64,000 nucleotides of DNA from CAJFUR01 sp904420575 (lineage in GTDB: Bacteria > Actinomycetota > Coriobacteriia > Coriobacteriales > Eggerthellaceae). Location of the stretch: the NCBI GenBank assembly GCA_965119745.1, contig OZ221973.1, positions 2,170,001-2,234,000 of the forward strand. The letters run 5' to 3'. The position numbers and the translations under genes were made by a program. Below are positions 50,725 to 60,065 of the stretch, in pieces. The notes beneath the pieces are model-generated. The model ran no database searches. It was not told where the DNA came from and saw only the letters and a list, made by a program, of their open reading frames with translations. The first letter of the stretch is position 1. Every line of letters starts with the position of its first letter.

Positions 50725-51096
50725 ATGAACGTCGATCCGGGCAGGGAAACGCCGCTGTTCGTCCAGATCGCGGAGGCGATCGAGGACGACGTCTTCACGG
50801 GCCTGTACGCCGAAGGGGACCGCGTGCCTTCCACGAACGAGGTGGCGGCGCTGTTCGGCATCAACCCGCACACCGTGCTCAAGGGCATGAACATCTTGGT
50901 GGACGAAGGCATCATCCACAAGCGGCGGGGCATGGGCATGTTCGTGAGCGACGGGGCGCTCGAGAGGATCCGCTCGAAGCGGCAGGCGGCGTTCTTCGAG
51001 CGCTACGTGGAGGCGCTCGTTGCGGAGGCGGGAAAGCTCGGGATGGGCAAGGCGCAGGTGCTGGCGCTCGTCGAGAAGGGATTTGACCATGAGTGA
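50725..51096 (+). CDS. GntR family (YtrA subfamily) repressor
   Basis: A 123-residue regulator: winged-helix domain with PLFVQIAEAIEDDV and VPSTNEVAALFGINPHTV (about 10-75), then a short helical dimerisation tail (about 85-123), the YtrA layout. It probably represses its own ABC operon through the dyad in front of it, and is released by a cell-wall-active or other ligand (family knowledge). Overlaps the ATPase gene by 8 bp. Confidence 0.9.
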   Translation: MNVDPGRETPLFVQIAEAIEDDVFTGLYAEGDRVPSTNEVAALFGINPHTVLKGMNILVDEGIIHKRRGMGMFVSDGALERIRSKRQAAFFERYVEALVAEAGKLGMGKAQVLALVEKGFDHE

Positions 51097-51958
51097 AGAA
51101 CGCGGCATCCGGCTGGAACGCCTGACCAAAAGATATGGCAGGACCACGGCGCTCGACGACGTGTCGCTCGCGTTCGAGCCGGGGAAGGTGCATGCGCTTC
51201 TTGGACGCAACGGCGCGGGCAAGTCGACGATGCTGGGCGTGGTGGCGAACCGCCTCGTTCCGACGTCCGGGTGCGTGCTTGTGGACGGCAAGCCCGCCAC
51301 GGACCATGCAGCGTCGCTTGCGAAGCTCCATGCGTTCGGGCAGACCGACCTCTACCCGTCGTGGATGTGCGTCGACCGCCTCTTCCGCGAGCTCGCCCGA
51401 TTCTCGGAGGGCTTCGACCCTGCCGCCGCGCTCAGGACGGTGCGGAAGTTCGACGTGGACCCGACGCGCCGCATCGACCAGCTGTCCACCGGGCAGCGCA
51501 CGGCCTACCGCCTGGCCGTCGCGCTCGCCACCGACGTGCCGTACCTGTTGCTCGACGAGCCCGTGCTCGGCCTGGACGCCAACGCGCGCGAGCTGTTCTA
51601 CCGGCTTTTGCTGGAAGACTACCTGGAGAAGCAGCGCACGGTGATCGTGGCCACGCACCTCATCGAGGAAGTGGCGAACCTCGTGGAGCAGGTGACCGTC
51701 ATAGATCGCGGCAGGTTGCTCTTGCAGGCTTCGGCCGACGAGCTGCGGGCGAGCGGGCACAGCGTGACCGGCCGCGCAAAGGACGTGGATGCGTACTGCG
51801 AAGGCCGCGACGTGCTGGGCACCGACGAGCTCGGCGGCCTCAAAGTGGCCTATGTGCGTGGCGCCTGTGACGCCGAGGCGGCGGGCGACCGTTTGGCCAC
51901 GGCCCCGATGAGCCTGCAGAAGCTGTTCGTGAAGCTGACGGAGAGGAGCGGGTCATGA
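51089..51958 (+). CDS. ABC transporter ATP-binding protein
   Basis: A 289-residue ATPase with Walker A GRNGAGKST (about 38-46), signature LSTGQ (in place of LSGGQ), Walker B LLLDEPVLGLD and the H-loop ATHL. Pairs with the membrane protein that follows (ATGA overlap). YtrA-linked transporters of this kind respond to cell-envelope stress or export peptides. Confidence 0.9.
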   Translation: MSEERGIRLERLTKRYGRTTALDDVSLAFEPGKVHALLGRNGAGKSTMLGVVANRLVPTSGCVLVDGKPATDHAASLAKLHAFGQTDLYPSWMCVDRLFRELARFSEGFDPAAALRTVRKFDVDPTRRIDQLSTGQRTAYRLAVALATDVPYLLLDEPVLGLDANARELFYRLLLEDYLEKQRTVIVATHLIEEVANLVEQVTVIDRGRLLLQASADELRASGHSVTGRAKDVDAYCEGRDVLGTDELGGLKVAYVRGACDAEAAGDRLATAPMSLQKLFVKLTERSGS

Positions 51959-52662
51959 CGAAGCTCAAGGCGGCGCTGGCGTACGAGACGAAGAAGACGG
52001 CGTGCAACCTCGGCCTGTTCGTCGCGGGCGTGGCCGCATTCGTCGGGGCGGTCGATCTGATCGCGTTCGCCTCCGGGTATCCGGGAATGGCCTTCAGCGG
52101 CTTGTATGCGTGGTCCTTCCTGTTCCTCGGGTTCGCGACGATCGTCGCCTTCAACCGCGATTGGCCGTTCTTCCTGCAAAACGGCTTGACCAGGGCCCAG
52201 TCCTTCGGCGTGTTCGCTGCGATGTGCGTGTTCTCGTCCGTCGCGCTGGCGCTGCTCGACGGCGTCCTCTCCTCCGCGTTTCCTGCGGCCTGGAAAGCAC
52301 AGTCGCTCGTCATGTTCCAGATCGACGGCTATTCCGCAGGGGCGTTTTTCTACGTGCTGATGCTTAACCTGGCCGTGTCGTTCTCGGTGCTGGCCGGGGT
52401 CGTGCTTCGCAAGCGCGCCGGCGCGCTGCTGACGGCCCTGGCATTGGTCGCGATCGTGGCCGTGCTCGTTGCCGGGGCTCCCACGTTGGCGGCGCTCGTT
52501 TCGGGGTCGGCCGTGCCGATTGCCGGGCTGATCGAGACGGTCGCGGGCTCGCCGTATGCGCGCGACGTGCATCTGGCGCAGGCGGCTGTGCTCTACGCCC
52601 TCGCGGTCGCCGTCGCGGCAGGTGCCGCATGGGCGATCATGCGGCGGACCGAAGCGCGCTGA
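51955..52662 (+). CDS. ABC transporter membrane protein
   Basis: A 235-residue protein with six hydrophobic segments and no recognised family motif. It starts within the ATPase stop and is the likely permease of this small GntR-ABC system. Confidence 0.8.
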   Translation: MTKLKAALAYETKKTACNLGLFVAGVAAFVGAVDLIAFASGYPGMAFSGLYAWSFLFLGFATIVAFNRDWPFFLQNGLTRAQSFGVFAAMCVFSSVALALLDGVLSSAFPAAWKAQSLVMFQIDGYSAGAFFYVLMLNLAVSFSVLAGVVLRKRAGALLTALALVAIVAVLVAGAPTLAALVSGSAVPIAGLIETVAGSPYARDVHLAQAAVLYALAVAVAAGAAWAIMRRTEAR

Positions 52663-52779
52663 CCCGAGGGAACCGTTCGGCTTCCGGGCGGTAACAGCCA
52701 AGCCCGCATCCCTCGTCGCGGCCGATGTGTCCGTACCATGGTGCAGACAAGGAAACGGCGGCGAGGAGGCGAGCTGGGC

Positions 52780-54222
52780 ATGGACGAGCGCGGCGACGCA
52801 GGCGGGAAGAAGGCCGTCGGCGACGAGGCCACGCCTGCAGGAGCCCTGCACGGCTTCGATTTCGGCCAGGTCGCGCGGCACGTCGCGTTCGCCGCCGTCG
52901 TCGGCGCCGTGGGAGCGGGCGCCTCCATCGTACTCTCTCTCGCCGTGGACTTCGCGGGCAGGCTCTCGGGCCGCTTCCCGTGGCTCCTGTTCGCGCTGCC
53001 GGTCCTGGGCATCGCGTCCATCCTTCTGTATCGCCTGCTCAGGTTGCCGGTCGATCTGGCAACCGACACGGTGGTGGGGAACATGCGCAAGAACCGGCGC
53101 GTGCCGGCGGCGCTCACGCCGGGCATCCTTCTAGGAACCTGCCTCACGGTGGCGGGCGGCGGCTCGGTAGGCAAGGAGGCCGCCGTCATGCAGATGGGCG
53201 CGTCGCTGGGGTCGACGGTGGGCCGGCCGTTCCGCCTGCGCGCCATACGTCGGCAAAGGCAGGGCGAAGGCGAGCTCGAAGGCTATGCCGCCGCCTGCGG
53301 GATGGCGGCCGCGTTCAGCGCGCTCTTCTTCGCCCCGATCGGATCGACGGTGTTCGTGCTCGAGCTCATGCGGTTCAAGGGCCCGGTCGTCCGCCATGCG
53401 GCGACGATGCTTCTGGCCTCGTTCGTCGCGTTCGCCATCGCGAGGCCCATCGGCATCGGCGACGTCATCCCGAAGGTGGCGCTGCCGGCGCTCTCGTGGG
53501 ACACGGCGGCGGCGTGCCTGGTGGTGGGCTTGGCCTGCGCCGGCGCCGGCGCGCTGTTCGCGGCGGCCCTCAACGTGCTGCGGCGCCTCATGCGCCGGCG
53601 CGTCGGGCGGCCGATGCTGGCCGTGCTGGCGGGCGGGCTGCTGATCGCGGGCCTGGTGCTGGCGCTGTCCTGGCAACGCTTCGAGGGGACGGGCATGCCG
53701 CTTCTGCAAGGAGCGCTTGCCGGAACGGCGGGCTCGGGGGACTTCGCCGTGAAGGCGCTGCTCACCGTCCTCGCGTTGGGTTTCGGCTTCAAAGGCGGCG
53801 AGATCATGCCCATGTTCACCATCGGCGCGTTGCTCGGATGCGCGCTCGGACAGCTCACGGGCGCGTCGGCGCCGTTTCTGGCGGCGGTGGGCATGGCCGC
53901 CTTCTTCGCGGCGGCCAGTCGCTGTCCCTTCGCCGCCTTCCTCATGGGCGCCGAGATATTCGGGCTTTCTGCCGTGCCGTTTCTGGCGGTAGGCGTCGCG
54001 GCGGCCTATCTGGGCAGTCGCGACTTCGGCGTGTTCGGTCGCGGCCTCGTGGGCCATCTGGTGCGCCTGCGCGAGCGCACCTACGCGCTCGCCCTGCGGC
54101 ACGAGGACGACCTCCCGCTGCTGCGGCACGAGGGCCGCGAGCCTGCGCCGCAGAGCCAAGGGGATGGCACTGGCGTGCAGCAACGCGAAGACGGCGGGCG
54201 CACCGCGGCGCCAAGGCGGTGA
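52780..54222 (+). CDS. CLC-family chloride channel/transporter
   Basis: A 480-residue voltage-gated chloride channel (CLC) protein with about ten membrane helices. The selectivity motif GGGSVGKEAAVMQ keeps the gating Glu, and a GFKGGEIMPMFTIGA segment near the C-terminus forms the second half of the anion path. ATG 52780 follows GAGGAGG at some distance; ATG 52738 is an alternative. The tail (about 440-480) is polar. Confidence 0.88.
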   Translation: MDERGDAGGKKAVGDEATPAGALHGFDFGQVARHVAFAAVVGAVGAGASIVLSLAVDFAGRLSGRFPWLLFALPVLGIASILLYRLLRLPVDLATDTVVGNMRKNRRVPAALTPGILLGTCLTVAGGGSVGKEAAVMQMGASLGSTVGRPFRLRAIRRQRQGEGELEGYAAACGMAAAFSALFFAPIGSTVFVLELMRFKGPVVRHAATMLLASFVAFAIARPIGIGDVIPKVALPALSWDTAAACLVVGLACAGAGALFAAALNVLRRLMRRRVGRPMLAVLAGGLLIAGLVLALSWQRFEGTGMPLLQGALAGTAGSGDFAVKALLTVLALGFGFKGGEIMPMFTIGALLGCALGQLTGASAPFLAAVGMAAFFAAASRCPFAAFLMGAEIFGLSAVPFLAVGVAAAYLGSRDFGVFGRGLVGHLVRLRERTYALALRHEDDLPLLRHEGREPAPQSQGDGTGVQQREDGGRTAAPRR

Positions 54223-54331
54223 GCCGCGCCGCAGCGCTAGCGAGACCGCGTTGTCCCGCACGTCCGGGCAGGCGCGCTGCACAGGCGAAAGGGAGGACTG
54301 ACGCGGGTTTCGCTTGGGAAAAGGAAAGAGA

Positions 54332-54787
54332 TTATCCTTTCCCTGCTCTCAGCTCGGACAGCGCTTTTCGGATATCCTGGTCGATCAGCGAGCGCATGCT
54401 GTCGGGATACGCGGAGACGTCTGCCTTTTCCAGCGCGATGACGATGTCTTCCACCAAATAGGGCTTGTGCAGTGCGATCGTCGGCAACGATTTGATGCAT
54501 TGCCTTGCCGTAATGGGTTTTGCATCGGTGACGTGCTTCAAATAGTCGTCGAAAACCTCATCGATCTTGAAATCGACGTCCCATTTGGCGTTGGACGCAA
54601 TCAAAAGCAGGCCGCGACTGCGAACGTACGAATTGGCATGGTCCATCATCTCGACGAAGCGGTTCATGTATGGATAGACGCGCTCGGTTTGTTCGCTCGC
54701 TTCCTCAAGCGTCTTCAAGGCCTGATAAGCTTCGTCATTGTTTTTCGAACAGAGCAACTCGATCTGCCGGTCGATCTCTTTCGCCAT
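54332..54787 (-). CDS. HEAT-repeat-like helical protein
   Basis: A 151-residue all-helical protein starting behind GAGGAAG. The pattern RGLLLIASNAKWD...TARQCIKSLPTIALHKP suggests two to three HEAT-type repeats. No enzyme motif. Related small HEAT proteins occur in Clostridia. Codons are distinctly less GC-rich than in neighbouring genes, which points to horizontal acquisition. Stands alone on the reverse strand. Confidence 0.65.
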   Translation of the reverse strand: MAKEIDRQIELLCSKNNDEAYQALKTLEEASEQTERVYPYMNRFVEMMDHANSYVRSRGLLLIASNAKWDVDFKIDEVFDDYLKHVTDAKPITARQCIKSLPTIALHKPYLVEDIVIALEKADVSAYPDSMRSLIDQDIRKALSELRAGKG

Positions 54788-55430
54788 GGTTTCTTCCTCG
54801 TGGTCGGAATCCAACATTCGACTCGGCCTTGCCGTTTCCTTCTGCTTGCTTTCCATGTCGCGCATTTTCATTGAGCTGGCAAGTGGATTCAGGGAACCAC
54901 CTTCGAAACGTGCAAACGAACGCCATCTTCGCATTCTGGCCTGAGACGGAAAACGATGCATCGATCGCGGGAAGCTCTTCGGTTCCCATTCCTTTGGCGC
55001 GGCTCCGGCTCTTTCAACCTACGCCACAAAACGACGGTCAAGGTCGGGCTGCCTGCAATTTTGTCATCTCGTGGCCTGCCTTGTCCATCGATCGCGGTCT
55101 TTTGCAGGAAAATCCTCGATATGAACGGCTTGGGAGCAAAGGGCTAAAGCCCACCAGGCGTTTCTCGCTGCAGGCCTTGCGGAATGACCCGAAAACCATT
55201 CATATAGAGGATTTTCCTGCAAATCGAAGCATCGGCGGTGACGCCATGGCCAAATTTGCGGCGACGGTGCGAGCATGCGGGAAGTCGCGCGTGGGGGACA
55301 AGGCGAAAAGGCCGGCGGCGTGCGAAAGCGGGGCGCATGCACGGGGGCACGGCAACGGAAGGGGAACGGGTGCAGAGCCGGACGGATGAACTGCGGCCCT
55401 CGCTCGCCCGGGCCGGGGGAATGGGCTACA
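54788..55430. other. Lower-GC intergenic region with a MITE-like repeat
   Basis: 643 bp with no convincing gene. Base composition is less GC-rich than the genome average. A 12-bp direct repeat CATCGATCGCGG (54959 and 55086) precedes the inverted-repeat element at 55101-55223. Confidence 0.7.
55101..55223. repeat. MITE-like element with 28-bp terminal inverted repeats
   Basis: 123 bp, arms 55101-55128 and 55196-55223 (26/28 matching). The interior has a GGGCT-AA-AGCCC hairpin (55141-55152). No coding content and no clear target-site duplication. Confidence 0.8.
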
Positions 55431-57398
55431 ATGAGCGGCATGGACACCGAACGAGACACCCAACGGTCGGCGGGCGCGGCATCTTCCGGCTCGCCTTCGG
55501 GCGCGCCCGAACCGCACGCCCCCGAACCGCGCGTTTCCGCACGGCAGGTGCTTGCGCGGTTCGCGAGCTATTATCGGCCCTACACGTTCCTCTTCGTGCT
55601 CGACCTCGTGTGCGCCACGGTGCTCGCAGCCGTCGACCTGGCGTTCCCGCAGTTCCTCAACTTCTTCACGAAGGACTTCTTCTTGAGCCCTCCCGAGGCC
55701 ATCCTGGGCTCGCTCGGCTGGATCGCGCTTCTGTTCGTGGCGCTGTACGCGGTTCGCACGGGTTGCCAGTACTTCATCACCAGCTGGGGCCACATCATGG
55801 GGGCGCGCATGGAGGCCGACATGCGCCGCGACCTGTTCGGCCAGTACCAGCGCCTGAGCTTCAGCTACTACGACCGCAACAACACCGGCGAGATGATGAG
55901 CAAGCTTCTGACCGACTTGTTCGACATCTCGGAACTGGCGCACCACGGGCCGGAGAACCTGTTCATCTGCATCCTGAAGATCGTGGGCTCGTTCGCGCTG
56001 CTGTTCCTCATCAACGTGCCGCTCACGGCCATCATGCTGGGGGCCACGGTGCTGTTGGCCGCCTACGCGTTCTGGCGCAACTACCAGAAGCGCGTCATCT
56101 TCACGGAGAACCGCAAGAAGATGGCCGACATCAACGCGCGGCTGCAAGACTCGCTCGGCGGCATCCGCGTGGTGAAGTCGTTCGGCAACGAGGGCGTGGA
56201 GGTGAAGAAGTTCGCGCGCACGAACGAGCGGTTCGTGGCCACCAAGGAGAGCTCGTATAGGTTCATGGGGGCGTTCCATGCGGTGAACTCGGCGTTCACG
56301 GGCGTGCTGTACACGGTCACCATCGTGGGCGGCGGCTACTTCGTGGCCACGGGAGGCCTGGCGGTGACCGACCTGGCCATCTACGCCCTGTACATCGGCA
56401 TCTTCCTGTCGCCCATCGAGCAGCTGATCAACTTCACCGAACAGTTCCAGAAGGGCTACGCGGGCTTCCGGCGCTTCATGGAGGTGCTGGCCGTGCGGCC
56501 CGACATCGCCGACGCGCCCGACGCCGTGGACCTGGCGGTGGCCGAACGCGGGCGGCAAGGGACGAAGGGCGCAGCCGGCGAAGAGGGCGGCGTGCAGGGG
56601 CTGCCACGGGGCGGCGCCTTTGGCGCGGTGGGCGCCGGTCGTGCTTCGAAGGGGGAATCCGACGTGCGCGGGCACGTGCGCTACCGCGACGTGCATTTCA
56701 GCTACGACGGCGAACACGAGGTCCTGTGCGGCCTGGACCTGGACGTGCCGGCGGGTGCGACCGTGGCGCTCGTGGGGCCGAGCGGCGGCGGCAAGACCAC
56801 CACCTGCTCGCTCCTGCCGCGGTTCTACGACCCGGCGAGCGGCTCGGTGGAGATCGACGGCATCGACGTCCGCACGGTCACCGTGAAGTCGCTGCGGGAC
56901 GCCATCGGCATCGTGCAGCAGGACGTGTACCTGTTCGGGGGGACCATCCGCGAGAACATCGCCTACGGGCGGCCGGACGCCACGATGCCCGAGATCGTGG
57001 AGGCGGCGCGCAGGGCGAACATCCACGACTTCGTGGAAAGCCTGCCGCAAGGCTACGACACGCCGGTGGGCGAGCGCGGCGCGCGGCTGTCCGGCGGGCA
57101 GAAGCAGCGCATCGCCATCGCGCGCGTGTTTTTGCGCGACCCTCGCATCCTCATCCTGGACGAGGCCACGAGCGCGCTCGACAACGAAAGCGAGCGCGCC
57201 ATCCAGAAGTCGCTCGGAGAGCTGTCCGCCGGCCGCACGACGCTCGTCATCGCGCACCGCCTCTCCACCATACGCGGTGCCGACCTCATCGCCGTGGTGG
57301 ACGGGGGCCGCGTGGTGGAGCTGGGCACGCACGAGCAGCTGCGCGCCCTGGGCGGCACGTACGCCCACTACTGCGCGCTGCAGTTCGGCAACGGGTAG
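55431..57398 (+). CDS. ABC exporter, fused membrane and ATPase domains
   Basis: A 655-residue half-transporter of the MsbA/LmrA type. Six-helix membrane domain (about 35-330), then an unusual Gly/Ala-rich linker of about 55 residues (about 360-410), then an ATPase domain with GPSGGGKTTT, LSGGQKQR and ILILDEATSALD. Probably works as a homodimer exporting lipid or drug. ATG 55431 or 55440 are both possible. Confidence 0.9.
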   Translation: MSGMDTERDTQRSAGAASSGSPSGAPEPHAPEPRVSARQVLARFASYYRPYTFLFVLDLVCATVLAAVDLAFPQFLNFFTKDFFLSPPEAILGSLGWIALLFVALYAVRTGCQYFITSWGHIMGARMEADMRRDLFGQYQRLSFSYYDRNNTGEMMSKLLTDLFDISELAHHGPENLFICILKIVGSFALLFLINVPLTAIMLGATVLLAAYAFWRNYQKRVIFTENRKKMADINARLQDSLGGIRVVKSFGNEGVEVKKFARTNERFVATKESSYRFMGAFHAVNSAFTGVLYTVTIVGGGYFVATGGLAVTDLAIYALYIGIFLSPIEQLINFTEQFQKGYAGFRRFMEVLAVRPDIADAPDAVDLAVAERGRQGTKGAAGEEGGVQGLPRGGAFGAVGAGRASKGESDVRGHVRYRDVHFSYDGEHEVLCGLDLDVPAGATVALVGPSGGGKTTTCSLLPRFYDPASGSVEIDGIDVRTVTVKSLRDAIGIVQQDVYLFGGTIRENIAYGRPDATMPEIVEAARRANIHDFVESLPQGYDTPVGERGARLSGGQKQRIAIARVFLRDPRILILDEATSALDNESERAIQKSLGELSAGRTTLVIAHRLSTIRGADLIAVVDGGRVVELGTHEQLRALGGTYAHYCALQFGNG

Positions 57399-57722
57399 CT
57401 TCGCCTCCGACGCGTGCGTAGGTCTCGGTCCCGCCGCAGGGTCGCGCACGGGGGGGGAGGGCGCCGACCCTGCGGCCCCCTTCCTGCGGCGGCTGTCGGC
57501 CGCCTGCTTCCCGCATGCCTCGCCGTGGCCGGCAGCGGCCGCTCCCGTCCATTCGGGCATTGCCGGCCTCTTCGCTCCCAGGCGCGCCACTTTGCGAATT
57601 CGCGCGAATTTGTGTGGATGAGGCTTGCGGGGCGCTGTTGCCTTTGGTAACATACCAGTTCGTGTGTTTAACAGGAACGTGGCGAGCGAGCAGGTCGCTC
57701 GACTTCAAGAAGGAGATAGATC
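57399..57722 (+). promoter_or_regulatory. Gene-free region holding a hairpin and the rpmF promoter
   Basis: 324 bp. An 11-bp perfect inverted repeat (57434-57444 and 57465-57475) may end the exporter transcript. A perfect palindrome GCGAATTCGC (57594-57603) and a promoter TTGCGG (57625-57630)-17-TAACAT (57648-57653) precede rpmF. No coding content seen. Confidence 0.65.
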
Positions 57723-57902
57723 ATGGCAGTACCCAAGCGCAAGACGGGCCGCGCCCGCACCCATTCCCGCCGCAGCAGCAACGACCGCATCGACGCCCCC
57801 TCGCGTTCCGTGTGCCCCCAGTGCGGCGAAGTCAAGCTTCCGCACCGCGTGTGCCCGAACTGCGGCTTCTACAAGAACCGCGAAGTCGTCGAGACGGACT
57901 AG
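57723..57902 (+). CDS. rpmF: 50S ribosomal protein L32
   Basis: A 59-residue L32 of the zinc-binding type: C31, C34, C44, C47. The MAVPKRKTGRARTHSRR start is typical. AAGAAGGAG precedes the ATG. Together with rpmB this genome segment uses zinc-dependent forms of both proteins. First gene of the rpmF-plsX-rnc-smc-ftsY block. Confidence 0.97.
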   Translation: MAVPKRKTGRARTHSRRSSNDRIDAPSRSVCPQCGEVKLPHRVCPNCGFYKNREVVETD

Positions 57903-57940
57903 CCGCAGAACCGCGCGGTCTTCAGCATCTGCGCGTTGAC

Positions 57941-57990
57941 AAGCCTCCCCGCACATCGCGCGCGCCGCGCGACGCGCCGGGAGGCTTTTT
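57941..57990 (+). terminator. Terminator or attenuator between rpmF and plsX
   Basis: 9-bp stem (57941-57949 and 57979-57987) enclosing a GC-rich 29-nt loop, ending in TTTTT. Partial termination would set rpmF above plsX expression. Confidence 0.75.
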
Positions 57991-58000
57991 GGTAGGCTCC

Positions 58001-58137
58001 GCCGTCATGCGACGGCGCAAGCCGGCGCCGCGAGACTTTGAGGCGCCCGATCCTGCCCACGCACGCCGCTTCGCACGTAGACCGGCGAGGCGGCGCGCGT
58101 CGCAGGGCGGTATCAGGCATCTCAAGGTCTCTCGCCG
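58001..58137. repeat. Imperfect long palindrome in the plsX leader
   Basis: A 6-bp hairpin (58001-58016) is followed by imperfect arms of about 35 bp (58024-58058 and 58104-58137) and inner complementary segments (58060-58074 and 58087-58103). It is a structured leader or a decayed palindromic element. Confidence 0.5.
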
Positions 58138-58162
58138 ACCCTTTGCGAGAGTGAGGTTTGGA

Positions 58163-59188
58163 ATGCCCGACAAAGTGATCATCGCCGTCGACGCCATGGG
58201 GGGCGACGACGCTCCCGGCGTCGTGCTGGAGGGTTGCGCGGCCGCGCTGGCGGCCGATCCCGACCTGCACGTCGTTCTCTGCGGGCCCGTCGATGTCGTC
58301 GGCCCGTTCTCCGTGGCGCACGAGCGCTGCACGGCGCAGCCCGCCGAAGAGGTCATCTCCATGGGGGAGCACCCGGCCAATGCCGTGCGCCGCAAGAAGG
58401 ACTCGTCCATCGTGGTGGGGTGCCGCCTGGTGAAGGAAGGCGCCGCACAGGGATTCTTTTCGGCCGGCTCCACCGGCGCGTGCCTGGCGGCGGCGACGCT
58501 CGTCATGGGCCGCGTGCGCGGCGTGTCCCGCCCTGCGCTGGCCACGGTCATCCCGTCCCCGGTGCGTCCCGTGGTGCTCACCGACATCGGCGCGAACGCC
58601 GACTGCAAGCCCGCGTACCTGGTGCAGTTCGCACAGATGGCCACCGTGTACATGGAAAAGGTGGTAGGCGTGGCGAACCCGCGCGTGGCCTTGCTCAACA
58701 TCGGCGAAGAGGACACGAAGGGCTCGGCGTTCGCCCAGGAGGCGCATGCGCTTCTGCGCGAGCACGTGCCCAACTTCGCGGGCAACGGCGAGGGCTGCGA
58801 CATCCTGCCGGCCAAGTTCGACATTTTCGTGACCGACGGCTTCACGGGCAACGTGTGCCTGAAGACCATCGAAGGCACTTCGAAGACCCTTTTCAGGGCC
58901 CTCAAGGGCATCTTCATGAACACCCTGTTCACGAAGCTGGGCGCGCTCGCTCTCAAGGGTGGCCTGAAAGGGCTCATGGAGCGCGTGAGCCCCGACACCT
59001 ACGGCGGCGCGCCGCTTCTGGGCGTGCGCGGCGCGTGCATCGTGGGGCATGGCTCTTCGAGCCCTCTGGCCGTAAAGAACGGCGTGCTGACCACGGCGCG
59101 CACCGTGCGCGAGCGCGTTTCCGAGACCATCGAGCAGACCGTCGGCGCGCCCGACACGGCGCCCGAAGCCTCCGATCCGGTGCGATAG
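58163..59188 (+). CDS. plsX: Phosphate acyltransferase PlsX
   Basis: A 341-residue enzyme converting acyl-ACP to acyl phosphate, substrate of PlsY. AVDAMGGDDAP start, AGSTGA and DIGANADCKP motifs, and TDGFTGNVCLKTIEG are conserved. GTGAGG precedes ATG 58163. Followed 11 bp on by rnc. Confidence 0.95.
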   Translation: MPDKVIIAVDAMGGDDAPGVVLEGCAAALAADPDLHVVLCGPVDVVGPFSVAHERCTAQPAEEVISMGEHPANAVRRKKDSSIVVGCRLVKEGAAQGFFSAGSTGACLAAATLVMGRVRGVSRPALATVIPSPVRPVVLTDIGANADCKPAYLVQFAQMATVYMEKVVGVANPRVALLNIGEEDTKGSAFAQEAHALLREHVPNFAGNGEGCDILPAKFDIFVTDGFTGNVCLKTIEGTSKTLFRALKGIFMNTLFTKLGALALKGGLKGLMERVSPDTYGGAPLLGVRGACIVGHGSSSPLAVKNGVLTTARTVRERVSETIEQTVGAPDTAPEASDPVR

Positions 59189-59199
59189 GGCTGGTATCC

Positions 59200-60057
59200 A
59201 TGACGCTGACCGAAGAACAACGCCAGAAGCTGAACAGGGCGCAGGAGATCCTGGGCTACCGCTTCGAAACCGAGCAGCTGCTGCTGTCCGCCATCACGCA
59301 CCCGTCCGCGACCGAGGGCAAGTCGGTCAAGTACTCCTACGAGCGCCTGGAGTTTCTGGGCGACAGCATCCTGGGCGCCATCGTGGCGTCCACGGCGTTC
59401 CACCGTTTCCACGACCTGGACGAAGGCGGCCTCACGCGCATCAAGGTGGCGCTCGTCTCGGGCGCGAGCCTGTCCGACGTGGCCGACGGCCTGGGCTTCG
59501 CCGACGTGATCGTGTTCGGGTCGTCCGAGACGGGCACCGGCAAGCGCGGGCTCCATTCGGCGCTGGAAAACGTCTACGAGGCCGTGGTGGCCGCGCTCTA
59601 CCTCGACGGGGGCATCGACGTCGCCGCCGCGTTCGTCACGCGCACGCTCATCCCGCGCATGTCGGCCGCCATGGCGCGCGAGCCGGAGAACCCCAAGAGC
59701 GCGCTGCAGGAGAAGCTGCAGGAAGACGGCATCACGCCCACGTACAAGCTGGTGGAGACGCAGGGGCCGCCGCACGACCGCACGTTCGTCGCGCAGGTGT
59801 TCGCCGGGTCGAAGGGGCTTGCGCGCGGCCAGGGACGCACGAAGAAGGAGGCCGAGAGCCAGGCGGCGAAAAGCACGCTGGCCAGCCTGGGCGACTTCTT
59901 CGGGTTCGGCGGCGACAACGCCGAGAAGGCCGCCGCCAAGGCCGCCGTGAAGGCCGCCAAGGCCGAAAAGGCCGCCGAGAAGGCCGCGGCGCGTGCCGAG
60001 GAGAAGGCCCGCAAGAGGAACGAGCGCACTGCCGCGAAGCAGAAGAAGCAGGGGTAA
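59200..60057 (+). CDS. rnc: Ribonuclease III with Lys/Ala-rich tail
   Basis: A 285-residue double-strand-specific RNase. Catalytic signature ERLEFLGDSILG (48-59), a dsRNA-binding domain (about 165-235, GRTKKEAESQAAKSTL), then an Ala/Lys/Glu repeat tail (about 240-285) that is not part of usual RNase III. The tail could form a charged helix that binds nucleic acid. Confidence 0.94.
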   Translation: MTLTEEQRQKLNRAQEILGYRFETEQLLLSAITHPSATEGKSVKYSYERLEFLGDSILGAIVASTAFHRFHDLDEGGLTRIKVALVSGASLSDVADGLGFADVIVFGSSETGTGKRGLHSALENVYEAVVAALYLDGGIDVAAAFVTRTLIPRMSAAMAREPENPKSALQEKLQEDGITPTYKLVETQGPPHDRTFVAQVFAGSKGLARGQGRTKKEAESQAAKSTLASLGDFFGFGGDNAEKAAAKAAVKAAKAEKAAEKAAARAEEKARKRNERTAAKQKKQG

Positions 60058-60065
60058 GCGCGCCC

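Noticed and set aside
55101..55223. Complete insertion sequence
   Set aside because: Only 123 bp, no transposase frame and no convincing target-site duplication; treated as MITE-like.
57723..57902. Missing yceD next to rpmF interpreted as gene loss
   Set aside because: yceD is present at 49946-50503, separated by the accessory block.
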